Origin: Dipteris shenzhenensis
Lineage: Eukaryota; Polypodiophyta; Polypodiopsida; Gleicheniales
Strand: one strand, 5' to 3'
NCBI GenBank assembly: GCA_047967505.1
Contig: CM106539.1
DNA: 64,000 bases
Shown: piece after piece, positions 53,096-64,000 of the stretch
How positions within the stretch are numbered: position 1 is the first letter of the stretch
How the letters are laid out: each line of letters opens with the position of its first letter
The notes under the pieces: model-generated
Databases searched by the model: none
What the model was told of the DNA's origin: nothing
The model's input: only the letters and a program-made list of their open reading frames with translations
Position numbers and translations under genes: made by a program

Positions 53096-54193
53096 GGGTG
53101 GGGAGATGATAAAGAAAGGGAGATCATGGACTACAATGGAAGAAAGAAGAGAGTGTTTGTGGAAGGACTAGGATGAAAGAATACAACTTAATGAGAAGCA
53201 CTAGGATGGATGAAAGAATAGATTTTTTGCTGAAGAACTAGGATAGAAGAATACAAGTTACTAGGATGGATGAAAGAAGAGAGTGTTTGTAGAAGGACTA
53301 GGATAGAAGAATACAAGTTACTAAGAAGGACTAGGATGTAAGAAATAAGAGAGTGTTTGTGGAAGGACTAGGATGGAAGAATACAAGTGCACTAAGGCAT
53401 GATGTGTTCACTATGATAAGGATAAGGGTTGGAATAAAGTGAGAGAAGCATTGGTAATGCTCTACTTTAAGTGAGTGGAGATTGTCCAACTGAATAAAAT
53501 TTTGCAGACCATTGGAAATGTTGTACTTTAAGTGAGTGGAGCATTGGGAATTGATACTTGCGATTGAAATATATTACAAGTGAGAGAGAGAGAGAGCGAT
53601 AGAAAGTGAGGAAAGACGTAAAGTGAAAGACGAATACAAGTTAATTAGAAGGACTAGGATGTAAGAAATAAGAGAGTGTCTTGAAGGGATAGAAAGTGAG
53701 GGAAGATGTAAAGTGAAAGACGAATACAAGTTAGTCAGAAGGACTAGGATGTAAGAAATAAGAGAGCATTTGTGGAAGGACTAGGATGGAAGAATACAAG
53801 TGCACTAAGGCACGATGTGTTCGCTATGATAAGGATAAGGGTTGGAATAAAGTGAGAGAAGCATTGGGAATGCTCTACTTTAAGTGAGTGGAAACTGTCG
53901 AACTGAATAAAATTTTGTAGAGCATTGGGAATGCTTTACTTTAAGTGAGTGGAGCATTGGGAATTGATACTTGCGAGTGAAATATATTACACATATTACA
54001 TCATCACATATTCATATCAAAATTCTCATCACACAAGGATTTATTTCCAAATAATCACATCATCACACATTCATATCATAAAATTGTGTGCATGAAATAA
54101 TTATATAAATATCATCAGTAAATGCCACTTAAGTAATAAGTCACAAATTGGTGTATAATCAACAAAAACTACAAACACAACATCATACATGCA
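53096..54193 (-). repeat. Tandem repeats downstream of the peptidase region, copy C
   Basis: Same minisatellites as in A and B: AGAAGGACTAGGATG, AGAGAGTGTTTGTGGAAGGAC, GAATACAAGTTA units (53,160-53,780), then TTTAAGTGAGTGGAGCATTGGG units and one AT-rich ~118-bp unit (54,000-54,110). Confidence 0.7.
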
Positions 54194-55178
54194 TCACAAC
54201 TCTTCTGATGCTTCCAATGGAGGCTGTGGTGCTCTAGATGTACACTCAGTCTCTACTTCTGTAGTATGTAGTGCTTTCGGAGTAGACTCAGTATCCTCTT
54301 GCTTAAATGCAGGCGGAGGCTGTGGCAACTCTTCTTATGCTTCCAATGGAGGCTGTGGTGCTGTAGGTGTACACTGAGTCTCTACTTCTTCTGTAGTGTG
54401 CAGTGCTTTCACAGTAGACTTAGTCTCCTCTTCCTTAAATGCAAGCTCTGATATTGCTTCAGTTGCACATTGTATTCTAATGGCAGCAAGTAGGTCTCGA
54501 ATGATTTCAGCCCTAAACAATTGTATATCCTCCTTTGAATATTTGAGCTCCAAATTAGAGTCTTCCGATGAGATCTGTGGCTTAAGTGAGAAAATTTCTT
54601 TGAAAATCAACATGCAATTGTAGGCAACTCTCCACCCACAACTATGCCCATCTTCTTGCTCTACTACTAAACGCTTTTGGAAGCTCACCGAGTCTTTGTA
54701 CTGTCCTGTTTCTCTTATAGCAGATACCAACTTCTCAATCGACCTGCTCATCATGACATATTAAAAAAACTTAGTGTGTCTATTACATAAGGTACATAAT
54801 ATAGAAGTAACAATAGATTAATAGAATACTTATGTTTGCACTGAGCGATGGAAGCCTGCACTCGAGTTAACAAACTAATAATAGTTGTCTTCAAGGTCCC
54901 AAACCACCAGACTCCAATGTTCCCTACACGAATAATTAAGAACCATCATTATTTAACATAATGTTGCCAATATAAGATGAAAATAAAGGTTGCCATGATA
55001 CTTACATCTCGTGATATGCCATGAATAGGACTCGCACGCCATGTAAATGTAAAGGCTGTAACCATTTACAAACATCGGCTATCATCTTTCTGCTATCGCT
55101 AGGTATAGGAGAAAGGAGGGAATCCAACATATACACACGCTTTTGTATGGCTAGATACCAAATCGTGAGATAACTATA
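54194..55178 (-). pseudogene. Peptidase module 3 exons b-d and tail, copy C
   Basis: Exon b is 55,178-55,016 (RVYMLDSLLSPIPSDSRKMI) and has a small frameshift plus TAG near its start. Exon c, 54,922-54,834, is the only complete exon c of this module in the window: EHWSLVVWDLEDNYY, then a TAG, then FVNSSAGFHRS. The His-to-Asn spacing is again 17. Its donor is changed from GTAAGTATT to ATAAGTATT. Exon d, 54,743-54,194, has VEQEDGHSCGWRVAYNCM and the Pro/Glu tail, with TAA at about 54,337. Confidence 0.6.
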
Positions 55179-55263
55179 CTGCACCAACAAATAAATGAAT
55201 ATTAACTTATTAGATTTAATCAAAATATTGAATTATCAAGCAAAGAAAAAGTTTGTATCAAAC

Positions 55264-56527
55264 CTGAGAATGGCCATCATAATGTTGTTATTGACCTCAT
55301 TTGAAGCTCTAGAGAGGATTGAAATCTCCTCTCCCCCAAATTCAAGATACTGAGGTCTATGTTGAATCATAACTCTAACATTAAAAGAGCTTCCCAATTC
55401 TTCCAATGAAGCCATGTTTGTAGAGTTGAGGTCTTCTATCCCCTTTGACTCTTTGATGGCATTCATTTCGCACTCCTCCGAGCCATTATCATCTATTTTC
55501 CTTGTGGAAGGGTCCATAATGTCGCCCTTAATGATTGCTCGAATGGTACATGTTATAAATGCATAGAGATGCAAATCCATATATGTTGACAGTGTTGTGT
55601 CATTTTGTATCTCAAAAATTTGACCAAGTACCAAAAAGCAATTGTAGCCCACCCTCCATCCATAGTTATAGATGTGGATATTCTCTTGATGTGATACCTG
55701 ACATGTTATATACTCTATTTGTTGTGCCAAGTCACATTGCCGCATTACTGTGTCGATAGCACCTACTAACTTTCGAGCTGATCTGCACATCAAAACATAT
55801 AACAACAGTGAATATGTGCATTGCATATCAATCTACATGTCAAGAAGTGACAAGTGTAGTCTATACTTACTCTAACACAGTGCCATGGACGGATGTCATT
55901 GACTTGGCAAAGAAGCACTTCTTTGCAAAGATGTCCACGACTACTAGACTCCAATGTGAGTTGCATTATCAATAAAGAATAATTACTGTGTTTTAGACAA
56001 TTCTAGCAATGCAATAGAAAAAACAAGTAGGGTTTGATGCTTACTTCTCATAATATGCTGCAAAAATAACTCGTGCATCATTCATAGAAACATGCTTCAA
56101 CCACTTGCAAACATCCTCTATGGTTTCTTCTTTGTTGCTAAGCACTTCCGAAATACGAGGATCGAGCATATATGAAATGCTTTGTATATTTTGCAGAAAA
56201 TTTGCTATAACATTACTATATTTAAAAAAAAGTATTAGCTTCTTGGGTTTAATCAAAATAAGCAAAGTATAAAGCCAAGGAAAAGGCTGCATCAAACCTG
56301 AGGATGGTTGTAATGACTTTGACATTAACCTCTTTCTTAGGATTCAAGAGGATTGAAATCTCTTCTTCACCAAATTCAAAAAAATGAGGTTGTTGTCGAA
56401 TTAACAACATAGCGGTGAATGAACTTCCAATCTGCTCCAATAGATTCATATTTTCATGACTCATCTTATTGAGAGAGTAGTCTACATTGTATTCTTCTTC
56501 ACTTACTATGTCTTCTACATCCTCCTT
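55264..56527 (-). pseudogene. Peptidase module 2 and module 3 exon a, copy C
   Basis: Exons are 56,527-56,298, 56,215-56,045, about 55,960-55,871 and 55,782-55,264. Exons a, b and d are open, making this the best-kept module 2: SSFTAMLLIRQQPHFFEFG, SYMLDPRISEVLSNKEETI, and NYGWRVGYNCFLVLGQIFEI running into LEELGSSFNVRVMIQHRPQY. Three active-site-relevant losses are visible: exon c acceptor AG to AA, FFANS to FFAKS, and Cys to Tyr in the catalytic block (NYGWRV where A and B have NCGWRV). Confidence 0.6.
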
Positions 56528-56920
56528 CTGCTATAAAAATATGAAAAAGTTAGGCGATGTACACATCCCAAATAAAGGCTTAAACAAGCAAATAAGGTTT
56601 CATACATGCTTTCATTAGAGTGAATCTCTCCTCCGCTTGGAGCAAAAATTTAAAAAGTAAGGTTTCATACATGCTTTCATTAGAGTGAGTCTCTCCTCCT
56701 CTTGGAGGAAAAATTTAAAAAGTTATGAGATTTACACATCCTAAATAAAAATAAAGGTTTAAATAATCATAGAAGTATAAAGATAGCATGCTTTCATTAG
56801 ACTCAGTCTCTTCTCCTCTTGGAGGAAAATATAAAAAAGTTATGAGATTTACACATCCCAATTAAAGGCTTGAACAAGCATACAAGTATAAAGATAAGGT
56901 TTTATACATGCTGCAATGTA
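56528..56920 (-). other. Intron before module 2 of copy C and the deletion junction
   Basis: It contains the decayed GAGACTGAGTCTAATGAAAG repeats, as in A and B. At 56,921-56,923 the bases GAC (minus strand) are shared by both sides of the 3.8-kb deletion: ORF1 sequence ATGCAGGGAC joins TGACTACATTGCAGCATG. Confidence 0.75.
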
Positions 56921-56923
56921 GTC

Positions 56924-57511
56924 CCTGCATCGAAGTCTAAGCTTTTTGATCTCCTTCATGTGAAGATCCTTGAATATGAGGAGCATATTGTGCATCTTGA
57001 AAGTACTCAAACATTATCTTTGCATGCATCCTTTTTGCCACCACACTAGGAAATTGCTCCCAATATATGAAAGAGCCTCTAATGCACTTTGCAGCTCTGG
57101 AAACTTTGATGGTTGAGGAGGAGGCATCACAAATGTCTTTGAGTCTCTCCTTGACACAACAAAATGAAGACTGCCAACTTCAGGATCTGAACTCTTTGTA
57201 AAAATATCCATAAAAGTCTCTTTTGGCTCGATCATTATGCCTACTACAAGGCTTGAAGTCATATCTTTTTTGAAGAAAGTAGCATCCCATGGATCTTCAA
57301 CACCATTGAACTCCCTTTTTGACATAAGTAGAAAGAGTCTCTTTTCCTTTTGATGAAGAAACCAAGCTCTTCTACCCATGTGATATCGAGTCCACCTACT
57401 AAAGCCATTGGGGCTATATTCCTTTCCTTTCAAATTCAAAGTGACATCAAAAACCCATTCTCTGATCTCAGAGTCATTTAGGATAGCCCCCACATTAGTT
57501 GATTGCTCCAT
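56924..57511 (-). pseudogene. ORF1 of copy C, frameshifted and truncated
   Basis: The ATG at 57,511 follows the acceptor CTTTTCTTATAG. The first ~155 residues match ORF1 of B closely. A 1-bp deletion (CATATATTGGG instead of CATATACTTGGG) shifts the frame, and translation ends at 57,014. ORF1-like DNA continues to the deletion junction. Confidence 0.6.
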
Positions 57512-57515
57512 AATC

Positions 57516-58960
57516 CTATAAGAAAAGATAATGAAGAATTTAGATACATACAAGTAAAGTACAATATACAATGCTTGATACAATAAATGTGGGAAATAGC
57601 CCAAAAGGCTTTACAAGGCTTCATATGGCAATAAATGTGGGAAATAGCCTAGAAGGCTTTACAAGGCTTAAATATATGTACAAATGTAAAAAAATTAGCC
57701 AATAAAGCTTTACAATAATATAAAATGTCGTCTAGTGATAAAGCTTCAATCTTCATGAAGACATGTAATCTGTCCATCCATTGATTTGCCCTCTAGTCAT
57801 AAAGCTTCAATCTTCATGATGACATGTAATCTGTCCATCCATTGATATCTATGCACTGATACCCAACTGATGCAATCTACCCACTAAAAACTGTTCCACT
57901 GATATCCACTTATGCAGCCCACATGATATCCACTTATGCGGCCCACTGATACTCGTTAAATAGTGAATGGTCGGGATGGTCGGGTTTATTACAAGGCGCT
58001 TCATATGACAATAAATGTAAAAAATAGCATAGAAGGCTTTACAAGGTTTTTTATGACAATAAATGAGCTTAAATATTTATACAAATGCAATAAAAATAAC
58101 CAATAATCATCAACCTCCAATATGTCCCATGACATGTAATCTGTGCACTGATATATGTAATCTGTCCACTGATATCTACTCATGCAATCTGCCCACTGAT
58201 AAACTTCTTGGTAAATGGTAAAAGGTCTTATTTAATAGCATGTTATGAGTGTTAAACCGCATGTGAGCGAAGGGACTGACAACGATTAGGAACTAGTTAG
58301 AAAAATTTGAGCATGGCTTCGATTGGCAACTTGGAGAGTTGTCTCTCCTCTAAGGCAATCTAATCTATGCTAAACTATGCTAAACCAACCGTCGAAGCGA
58401 AGAAAAGCAATAAATAATTTCTTTTTCTATGTTCATTTTAATGTGCTGGTGTTTAAGAGGCTTAAATATGCAAAAGAAGGGGATTTGATGTAGAGGCTAA
58501 ACCTGCATGTGAGAGAAATGAAGAACAAGTATCTAAAGAAAAGTTAACATTTTCCAATTTGAAAGATGAATATATATAAAAATATTATCTCACCTTCAAA
58601 ACAAACCATAAATTCACTCTTTTATAATTTTTTAAAAGTATAATATGAAACATGTAAATATATAAAACTCTCTTTACTTTCTCTCTCTCTCTCTCGACTC
58701 CTAAGTCTCTCTGTAGCCATAGTCAAGACACCTCGTTCTCTCTCTTAATCTCTCTCTCTCTCTGACAACTCTTATGTGTTTCCCTCTCTGTCCTCATCCC
58801 ACTCATTCTCTCTCTTAGTTTAACTCAAGTCTCTCTTTCTCTCCCTCCCATGGTGGCTAAGATTTTTCATTCTCTTTCTTTATCTCTCTCTCTCTCTCCC
58901 TAGGATTTGTAATTATTTTTCTCTCTCTGCATCTCTCTCCTCTCTCTCTCTCCCCTCTTC

Positions 58961-58995
<35 letters not shown>

Positions 58996-59154
58996 TAGCC
59001 TCTCTACCTCCCTACCTCTATCCTCTTGGCCGCTAGGATTTGTCATTCTTTCCCTCTCTATGTCTCTCTCTCTCTCTCTGAATTCTCTCTCTTAATCTCT
59101 GTCAGCCTTCCTCCCTCCCTCCCTTGGCGGCCACGGCTACGAGAAGTCTCTCTC

Positions 59155-59191
<37 letters not shown>

Positions 59192-59285
59192 CTCCCTCTC
59201 TTGGTGACCACGGCTGCTAGAAGTTTCATTCTCTCTCCCTCTCTCTTTATCTCTCTCTCCCTAAGTCTCCCTTCTCTCTTCTCTC

Positions 59286-59344
<59 letters not shown>

Positions 59345-59445
59345 TCTCTCTTTCTCTCTCCCTAAGTCTCCCTCCTCTCTTCTCTCTCTCTCTCTCCCTC
59401 TCCCTCCCTACTCTCTCCCTCCCTCTAGCACATAAGTTCATTCCC

Positions 59446-59509
<64 letters not shown>

Positions 59510-60034
59510 CTCTCTCTCTTTCTCTCTCCCTAAGTCTCTCTCTCTCTTTCCCTCTCCCTCCCTACTCCCTCCCTCCCTCTAGTAGCCACAGCCGCCAGGA
59601 GACTCTCTTAATCTCTCTCTCCCTCTCTCAGCTCTCTCTTTCTTTCCCTCCCTACTCTTCTCTCTCGTTGCCGCTAGGAGACTCTCTTCTCTCTCTCCCT
59701 CTCTCAGCTCTCTCTTTCTTTCCCTCTCTACTCTTCTCTCTCATTTAAGGAGCCCCTCTTCTCTCTCTTAATCTCTTGTCTCTCTCCCTCTCTCTCTTTC
59801 TCTCCCTCCCTACTCTTCTCTCTTATTTCTCATTCTCTCTCTCACTTTGGTGGCCACGGCCCCGAAGAGCCCCTTTTCTCTCTCTTAATTTCTCTCTTTC
59901 CCTCTCTCCTCTCGCCACGTTTCATTCTCTTAAACTTCTCTTTCTCTCCCTCTCTCTCCCTCTCTCTCTTTCTCTCTCTCTCCCTCTCTCTCTTTCCCTC
60001 TCTCTCTCTTTCTCTCTCTCTCCCTCTCTCTCTT

Positions 60035-60082
<48 letters not shown>

Positions 60083-60709
60083 TCTCTCCCTACTCTCTCC
60101 CTCCCTCAAGCAACCACGGCCGCTAGGACACCCTCTTCTCTCTCTTAATCTCTCTCCCCCTCTCTCCTCTCTCTTTCTTTCCCTCCCTACTCTTCTCTCT
60201 CATTTAAGGAGCCCCTCTTCTCTCTGTGAATCTCTCTCTCTCTCTCCCTCTCTCCTCTCTCTCTTTCTCTCCCTCCCTACTCCTCTCTCATTTCTCATTC
60301 TCTCTCTCATTTCTATTCTCTCTCTCCCTTTGGCGGCCATGGCCGCTAAGAGCCCCTCTTCTCTCTCTTAATTTCTCTCTTTCCCTCTCTCCTCTCTCTT
60401 TCTCTCCCTCCCTATTCTCTCTCATTTCTCAAATTTACAAACTCAAATATAAATAAGAAACTAATTAAAATAGAACTCAAAAACTCAAATAAGAAACTAA
60501 TTTAAAAAGAATTGTAATGCCTTCTAAAAGACCCCCCTCCTCAAAAACTTTAACAATAAACTAATTGAAAAAGAATTGTAAGTAAAGAAAAAGAATTACA
60601 AGACGAATTTTAAGAAATAGAACTCAAAAACTTTAACAAGAAACTAATTGAAAAAGAATTGTAAGTAAAGAAAAAGAATTACAAGACGAATGAAAAAGAA
60701 TGCAAGTAC
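57516..60709 (-). other. First intron of copy C (GA/TC-rich)
   Basis: Same structure as in A and B read on the minus strand. The AT-rich 3' part is 57,516-58,670, the microsatellite block 58,675-60,430 (TC on the + strand), and the ~85-bp AT-rich repeats 60,440-60,700. The donor reads CCAA|GTACTTGCA, so the exon's last G is A. GC palindromes such as GGCGGCCATGGCCGC (about 60,333) punctuate the block. Confidence 0.65.
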
Positions 60710-61436
60710 TTGGAAAAAGTGAAAAAAGTAAGGCTCCGCTTATCCTTTCTCTTCAGCTCTTGGTTGCTTCAATGAAATGAGGAGAGAATGAGAATGAATG
60801 AATGGAAAGAAGTGTATATATAAGAAAAACTAGCCCACTCCTCCCACGCATAAATTTGAATTCATTATAAATTTGAATTCAAATTTCTGTTCAACATTCT
60901 TCTTATACTTTCTTCTCGTACGTTCCTTTTGAATTCAAATTTGTGTTCAACATTCTTTTTGATACTTTCTTCTCGTAAGTCCCTTTCATTCTTCTCGTAA
61001 GTCAAATCTTATTTGTCCCTCTTGCTCGTGATAGTAAGTCAAATCTTATTTGTCGCTCTTGCTCTTGCTCGTGATAGTAAGTCAAATCTTATTTGTCGCT
61101 CTTGCTAGTGATAGTAAGTCAACAAATCTTATTTGAGCAAGAATCTTATTTGTTGCTCTTGCTCGTGATAGTTTTACTTTTAGTTGTAAGAATTCAAATT
61201 TGTGTTGAAGAGCTCGTGATAGTTCTACTCTTAGTTGTAAGAATTCAAATTTGTGTTCAACATTCTTCTTGATACTTTCTTCTCGTAAGTCCCTTTCATT
61301 CTTTTCCTAAATCAAATCTTATTTGTCGCTCTTGTAAGAATTCGACCTCTCTCCCTCTACTCCCTCTACTCCCTTGCTTCTCTCTCCCTCACTCTCTCTC
61401 TCGCTTTCTCTTTCCCTCCCCTCACTCTCTCTACAC
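60710..61436 (-). promoter_or_regulatory. Promoter, leader and upstream repeats of copy C
   Basis: TATATATA at 60,815-60,822 (minus orientation) sits in CTAGTTTTTCTTATATATACAC, followed by CATTCATTCATT and the purine-rich leader to the donor near 60,709. Upstream are tandem units of about 40-50 bp with AAATAAGATTTGACTTAC and CACGAGCAAGAGCGAC (60,985-61,250). A GA-rich end (61,340-61,436) meets the satellite. Confidence 0.65.
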
Positions 61437-64000
61437 GCCTCAACCTAGGTCGTATTGACTTGCATACAAAGTGGTGCACCCATCCCATAAGTCAAACGTA
61501 TTTTATGACGATTGTGCATAACACTAGGAACAAAATGGTGTATAATGTGCGATCGACTATGCAAAGCATATCCAATGGACACAATACTTTGCACGTTCCT
61601 CAACCTAGGCAGTATTGACTTGTGTGCAAAGTGGCATCCCCATCCGATAAGTACTTGTTTGAAAAATACACCTAGGATCGTGTTTTTTGATGGTTGTACA
61701 TGACACCAAGGCCAAAAACGGTATTTAATACTCAATCTACCATGTAAAGCACATCCGATGGGCACAATACTTTGCACGTGCCTCAAAAGTGGTGGTATGG
61801 TATTCCATGCAAAGTGGAACGCCCATTCAATAAGTACTTGGTATGATAATATACCTATTAAGAGCGTGTTCTTTGACGGATGTGCATAACACTAGGGGGA
61901 AAATGGTGTATAATGTGTGATCCCCCATGCAAAGCATAACTGATAGATACAATACTGTGCATGCACATCAACCTAGTTGAAATTGACTTTCTTGCAAAGT
62001 GGCTCCCCCATCTGACAAGTACTTTTTAGAATATCACACCTAGTACCATGGTTTTTATTGGTTGTTGTCCATGACACTAATGCAAAAACGCTGATTTATG
62101 CTTAATCGATAATGCAACGCATATCCAATCATCACAATACTTTGCACACATCTCAACCTAGGTATTATTGACTTACATGCAAAGTGGCATGCCCATCCCA
62201 TAAGTACTTAGTCGAATAACAAATCTAGGACCGCGTTTTTTGACGGTTGTGCATGACACTAAGGCCAAAACAGCGTCGACAATGCAAAGCATATTCGATG
62301 GGCATAATACTTTGCATGAGTCTCAAAAATTGTGCTATTGCATTGCATGCAAAGTGGTACACCCATCTGATAAGTAGTTGGTCGGATAACACACCTAAAA
62401 GCGTGTTTTTTTATGGTTGTGCATGACATTCAGGCACAAACGGAGTTTAATATGTGATATATCATGCAAAGTACATCCGATGGGCACAATACTTTGCACC
62501 CACCTCAACCTAGGTGTTATTGAGTTGCATGAAAAGTGGCGTGTCGGCTAGATAAGTACTTGATCCGATACCACACCTAGGATCGTGTTTTTTTACAAAT
62601 GTGCTTGACACTAAGGCAAAAACGGAGTTTTATGCTTGATCAACAATGCAAAGTATATCCGATGGGAACAATACTTTTCACACACCTTCAACTAGGTGGA
62701 ATTGACTTACATGCAAAGTGGCACGCCCATCCCATAAGTGCTTGATTGGATAATATACCTAGCAGCGTGTTTTTTTACGGATATGCATGACACTAGAGCA
62801 AAAATAGTATATTTAATGCTCAATCGACCATGCAAAGGATATGGATGATGGGCACAACACTTTTCCTACATGGCAACCTAGGTGGTATTGAAATTTTCTC
62901 AAAGAGGCACACCCATCCGATAAGTACTTGGTCAAATAACACACCTAAGGGCGTGTTTTTTTGCGGATGTGCATATCACTAGGGAAAAAACAGTGTATAA
63001 TGCATGATCGACCATGCAAAGTATATCCAATGGTGACAATACTTTGCACACAGCTCAATGTAGTTGAAACGGACTTGTGTGCAAAGTGGATCCCCCATCC
63101 GATAAGTACTTGTTTGATTAACACAACTAGGACCGTGTTTTTTCATGGTTGTGCATGACATTAAGGCAAAAACGGTGTTTTATGCTTGATCGACAATGCA
63201 AAGCATATCTGATGGGCACAATACTTTGCAAACACCTTTAACTAGGTGGAATTGACTTACATGCAAAGTGGCACTCCCATCCCATAAGTGCTTGATCGGA
63301 TAACATACCTAGCAGTGTGTTTTTTTATGGATGTGCATGATACTAGAGCAAAAATAGTATTTAATGCTCGATCGACCATGCAAAGGATATTCGATGGGCA
63401 CAACACTTCTTGTACGCCTCAACCTAGGTGGTATTGAAATTCTCTCAAAGAGGTATACGCATCCAATAAGTACTTGGTCAAATAACACACCTAAGGGCGT
63501 GTTCTTTTGTGAATGTGCATATCACTACAGAAAAAATGGTGTATAATGCGCGATCGACCATGCAAAGCATATCCGATGGTGAAAATAATTTGCACGCACC
63601 TCAACGTAGTTGAAAAAGACTTGCATGCAAAGTGGAGCCCCCATCCGATAAGTACTTGTTTGAATAACACACCTACGGCCATGTTTTTATATGGTTGTGC
63701 ATGACATTAAGGCAAAAACGGTGTTTTATGCTTGATCAACAATGCAAAGCATATCTGATGGGCACATTACCTTGCACACACCTTCAACTAGGTGGAATTG
63801 AATTACATGCAAAGTGGCATTCCCATCGCATAAGTACTTGATCGGATAACACACCTAGCAACGTGTTTTTTTACAGATGTGCATGACACTAAGGCAAAAA
63901 TGGTATTTAATGCTCGATCGACCATGCAAAGCATATCCGATGGGCACAATACTTTTCCTATATCTGAAATAGGTGGTATTAAAATGTTGTCAAAGCGGCA
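61437..64000. repeat. ~181-bp tandem satellite, about 14 monomers
   Basis: Landmarks repeat at an average of about 181 bp: CAACCTAGGTGGTATTGAC, CATGCAAAGTGGC, CCATCCGATAAGTACTTGG, AACACACCTAG, GCGTGTTTTTTGACGG, GTGCATGACACTAAGGC, GCTCGATCGACCATGCAAAG and CATATCCGATGGGCACAATA. Monomers start near 61,441, 61,600, 61,780, 61,970, 62,155, 62,330, 62,507 and 62,690. From there three monomer types alternate with a ~547-bp period (62,690, 63,239, 63,786). The array runs off the window. Short open frames inside are artefacts. Confidence 0.9.

Larger units (their letters stand above)
52210..61436 (-). mobile_element. Copy C of the unknown element family, inverted and internally deleted
   Basis: On the minus strand the order is: 5' region (61,436-60,710), GA-rich first intron, ORF1 (57,511-57,014), a deletion junction at about 56,921, peptidase modules 2 and 3, tandem repeats, small ORF and the 3' terminus at 52,210. 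Compared with A it lacks everything between the end of ORF1 (equivalent to 4,629) and the end of module 1 (equivalent to 8,430), about 3.8 kb. The left flank of the element is the ~181-bp satellite, and the right flank is a G-rich minisatellite next to telomeric repeat. Confidence 0.75.

Noticed and set aside
61445-63704. Short open frames in the satellite (for example 61,445-61,786)
   Set aside because: They repeat with the 181-bp period and contain no independent protein signal.

Overview
The window is plant nuclear DNA made almost entirely of repeats and decaying mobile elements. I see no ordinary single-copy host gene. Plant origin rests on about 1 kb of degenerate Arabidopsis-type telomere repeat (CCCTAAA) at 50,970-51,985, Ty1/copia and PIF/Harbinger fragments of plant type, and spliced genes with GT..AG introns. 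The exact lineage cannot be read from the sequence; a seed-free plant such as a fern is a guess.

The centrepiece is an unfamiliar element family of about 12 kb. It is present as copy A (about 961-12,578, +), copy B (24,246-36,970, +), an internally deleted copy C (61,436-52,210, -) and a 5' fragment D (21,105-24,245, +). Its layout is: a TATA promoter and short leader; one 2.7-3.2 kb first intron stuffed with GA repeats; ORF1 (200 aa); then, in the same frame, ORF2 and ORF3 (about 860 aa together in copy B), which I do not recognise; then a multi-exon region encoding three tandem cysteine peptidase modules of Ulp1/C48 type; a Pro/Glu-rich tail; a small downstream ORF; and a shared 3' terminus (CCAAAATTAATGAAATAGG followed by TGTT). 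Active-site spacing in the modules matches yeast Ulp1 closely (His to acidic position 17 residues, Gln to Cys 6), but the Asp is Asn. Every copy is damaged, each by different deletions, so the ancestral gene can only be inferred by comparison.

Region by region: 1-960 is a G-rich minisatellite with palindromes. 961-12,578 is copy A. 12,579-about 13,500 is an LTR-retroelement gag fragment with polypurine tract and LTR. 14,040-17,008 (-) is a decayed gene of an uncharacterised transposase-like family (DGCGGQFK). 17,148-17,332 is an array of 16-bp palindromes. 17,590-17,930 is a satellite fragment. 18,690-21,100 is another promoter plus a long G-rich palindromic minisatellite. 21,105-24,245 is fragment D and 24,246-36,970 is copy B. 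36,971-38,720 is a satellite whose units carry AAATCGACC/GGTCGATTT inverted repeats. 38,720-44,000 is mostly degenerate, with a long hairpin (41,893-42,034) and a Harbinger remnant (42,224-42,637). 44,060-46,310 (-) is a copia pol/LTR remnant. 46,882-50,901 (-) is a decayed DDE-like DUF7869-type gene. 50,970-51,985 is interstitial telomeric repeat. 52,210-61,436 is copy C in inverted orientation. 61,437-64,000 is a satellite of about 181 bp with a three-monomer higher-order repeat.

B and C are more alike than either is to A, and they face each other across about 15 kb of other mobile elements. Decay is dominated by CGA to TGA and CAG/CAA to TAG/TAA changes and by small deletions at 3-4 base microhomologies.
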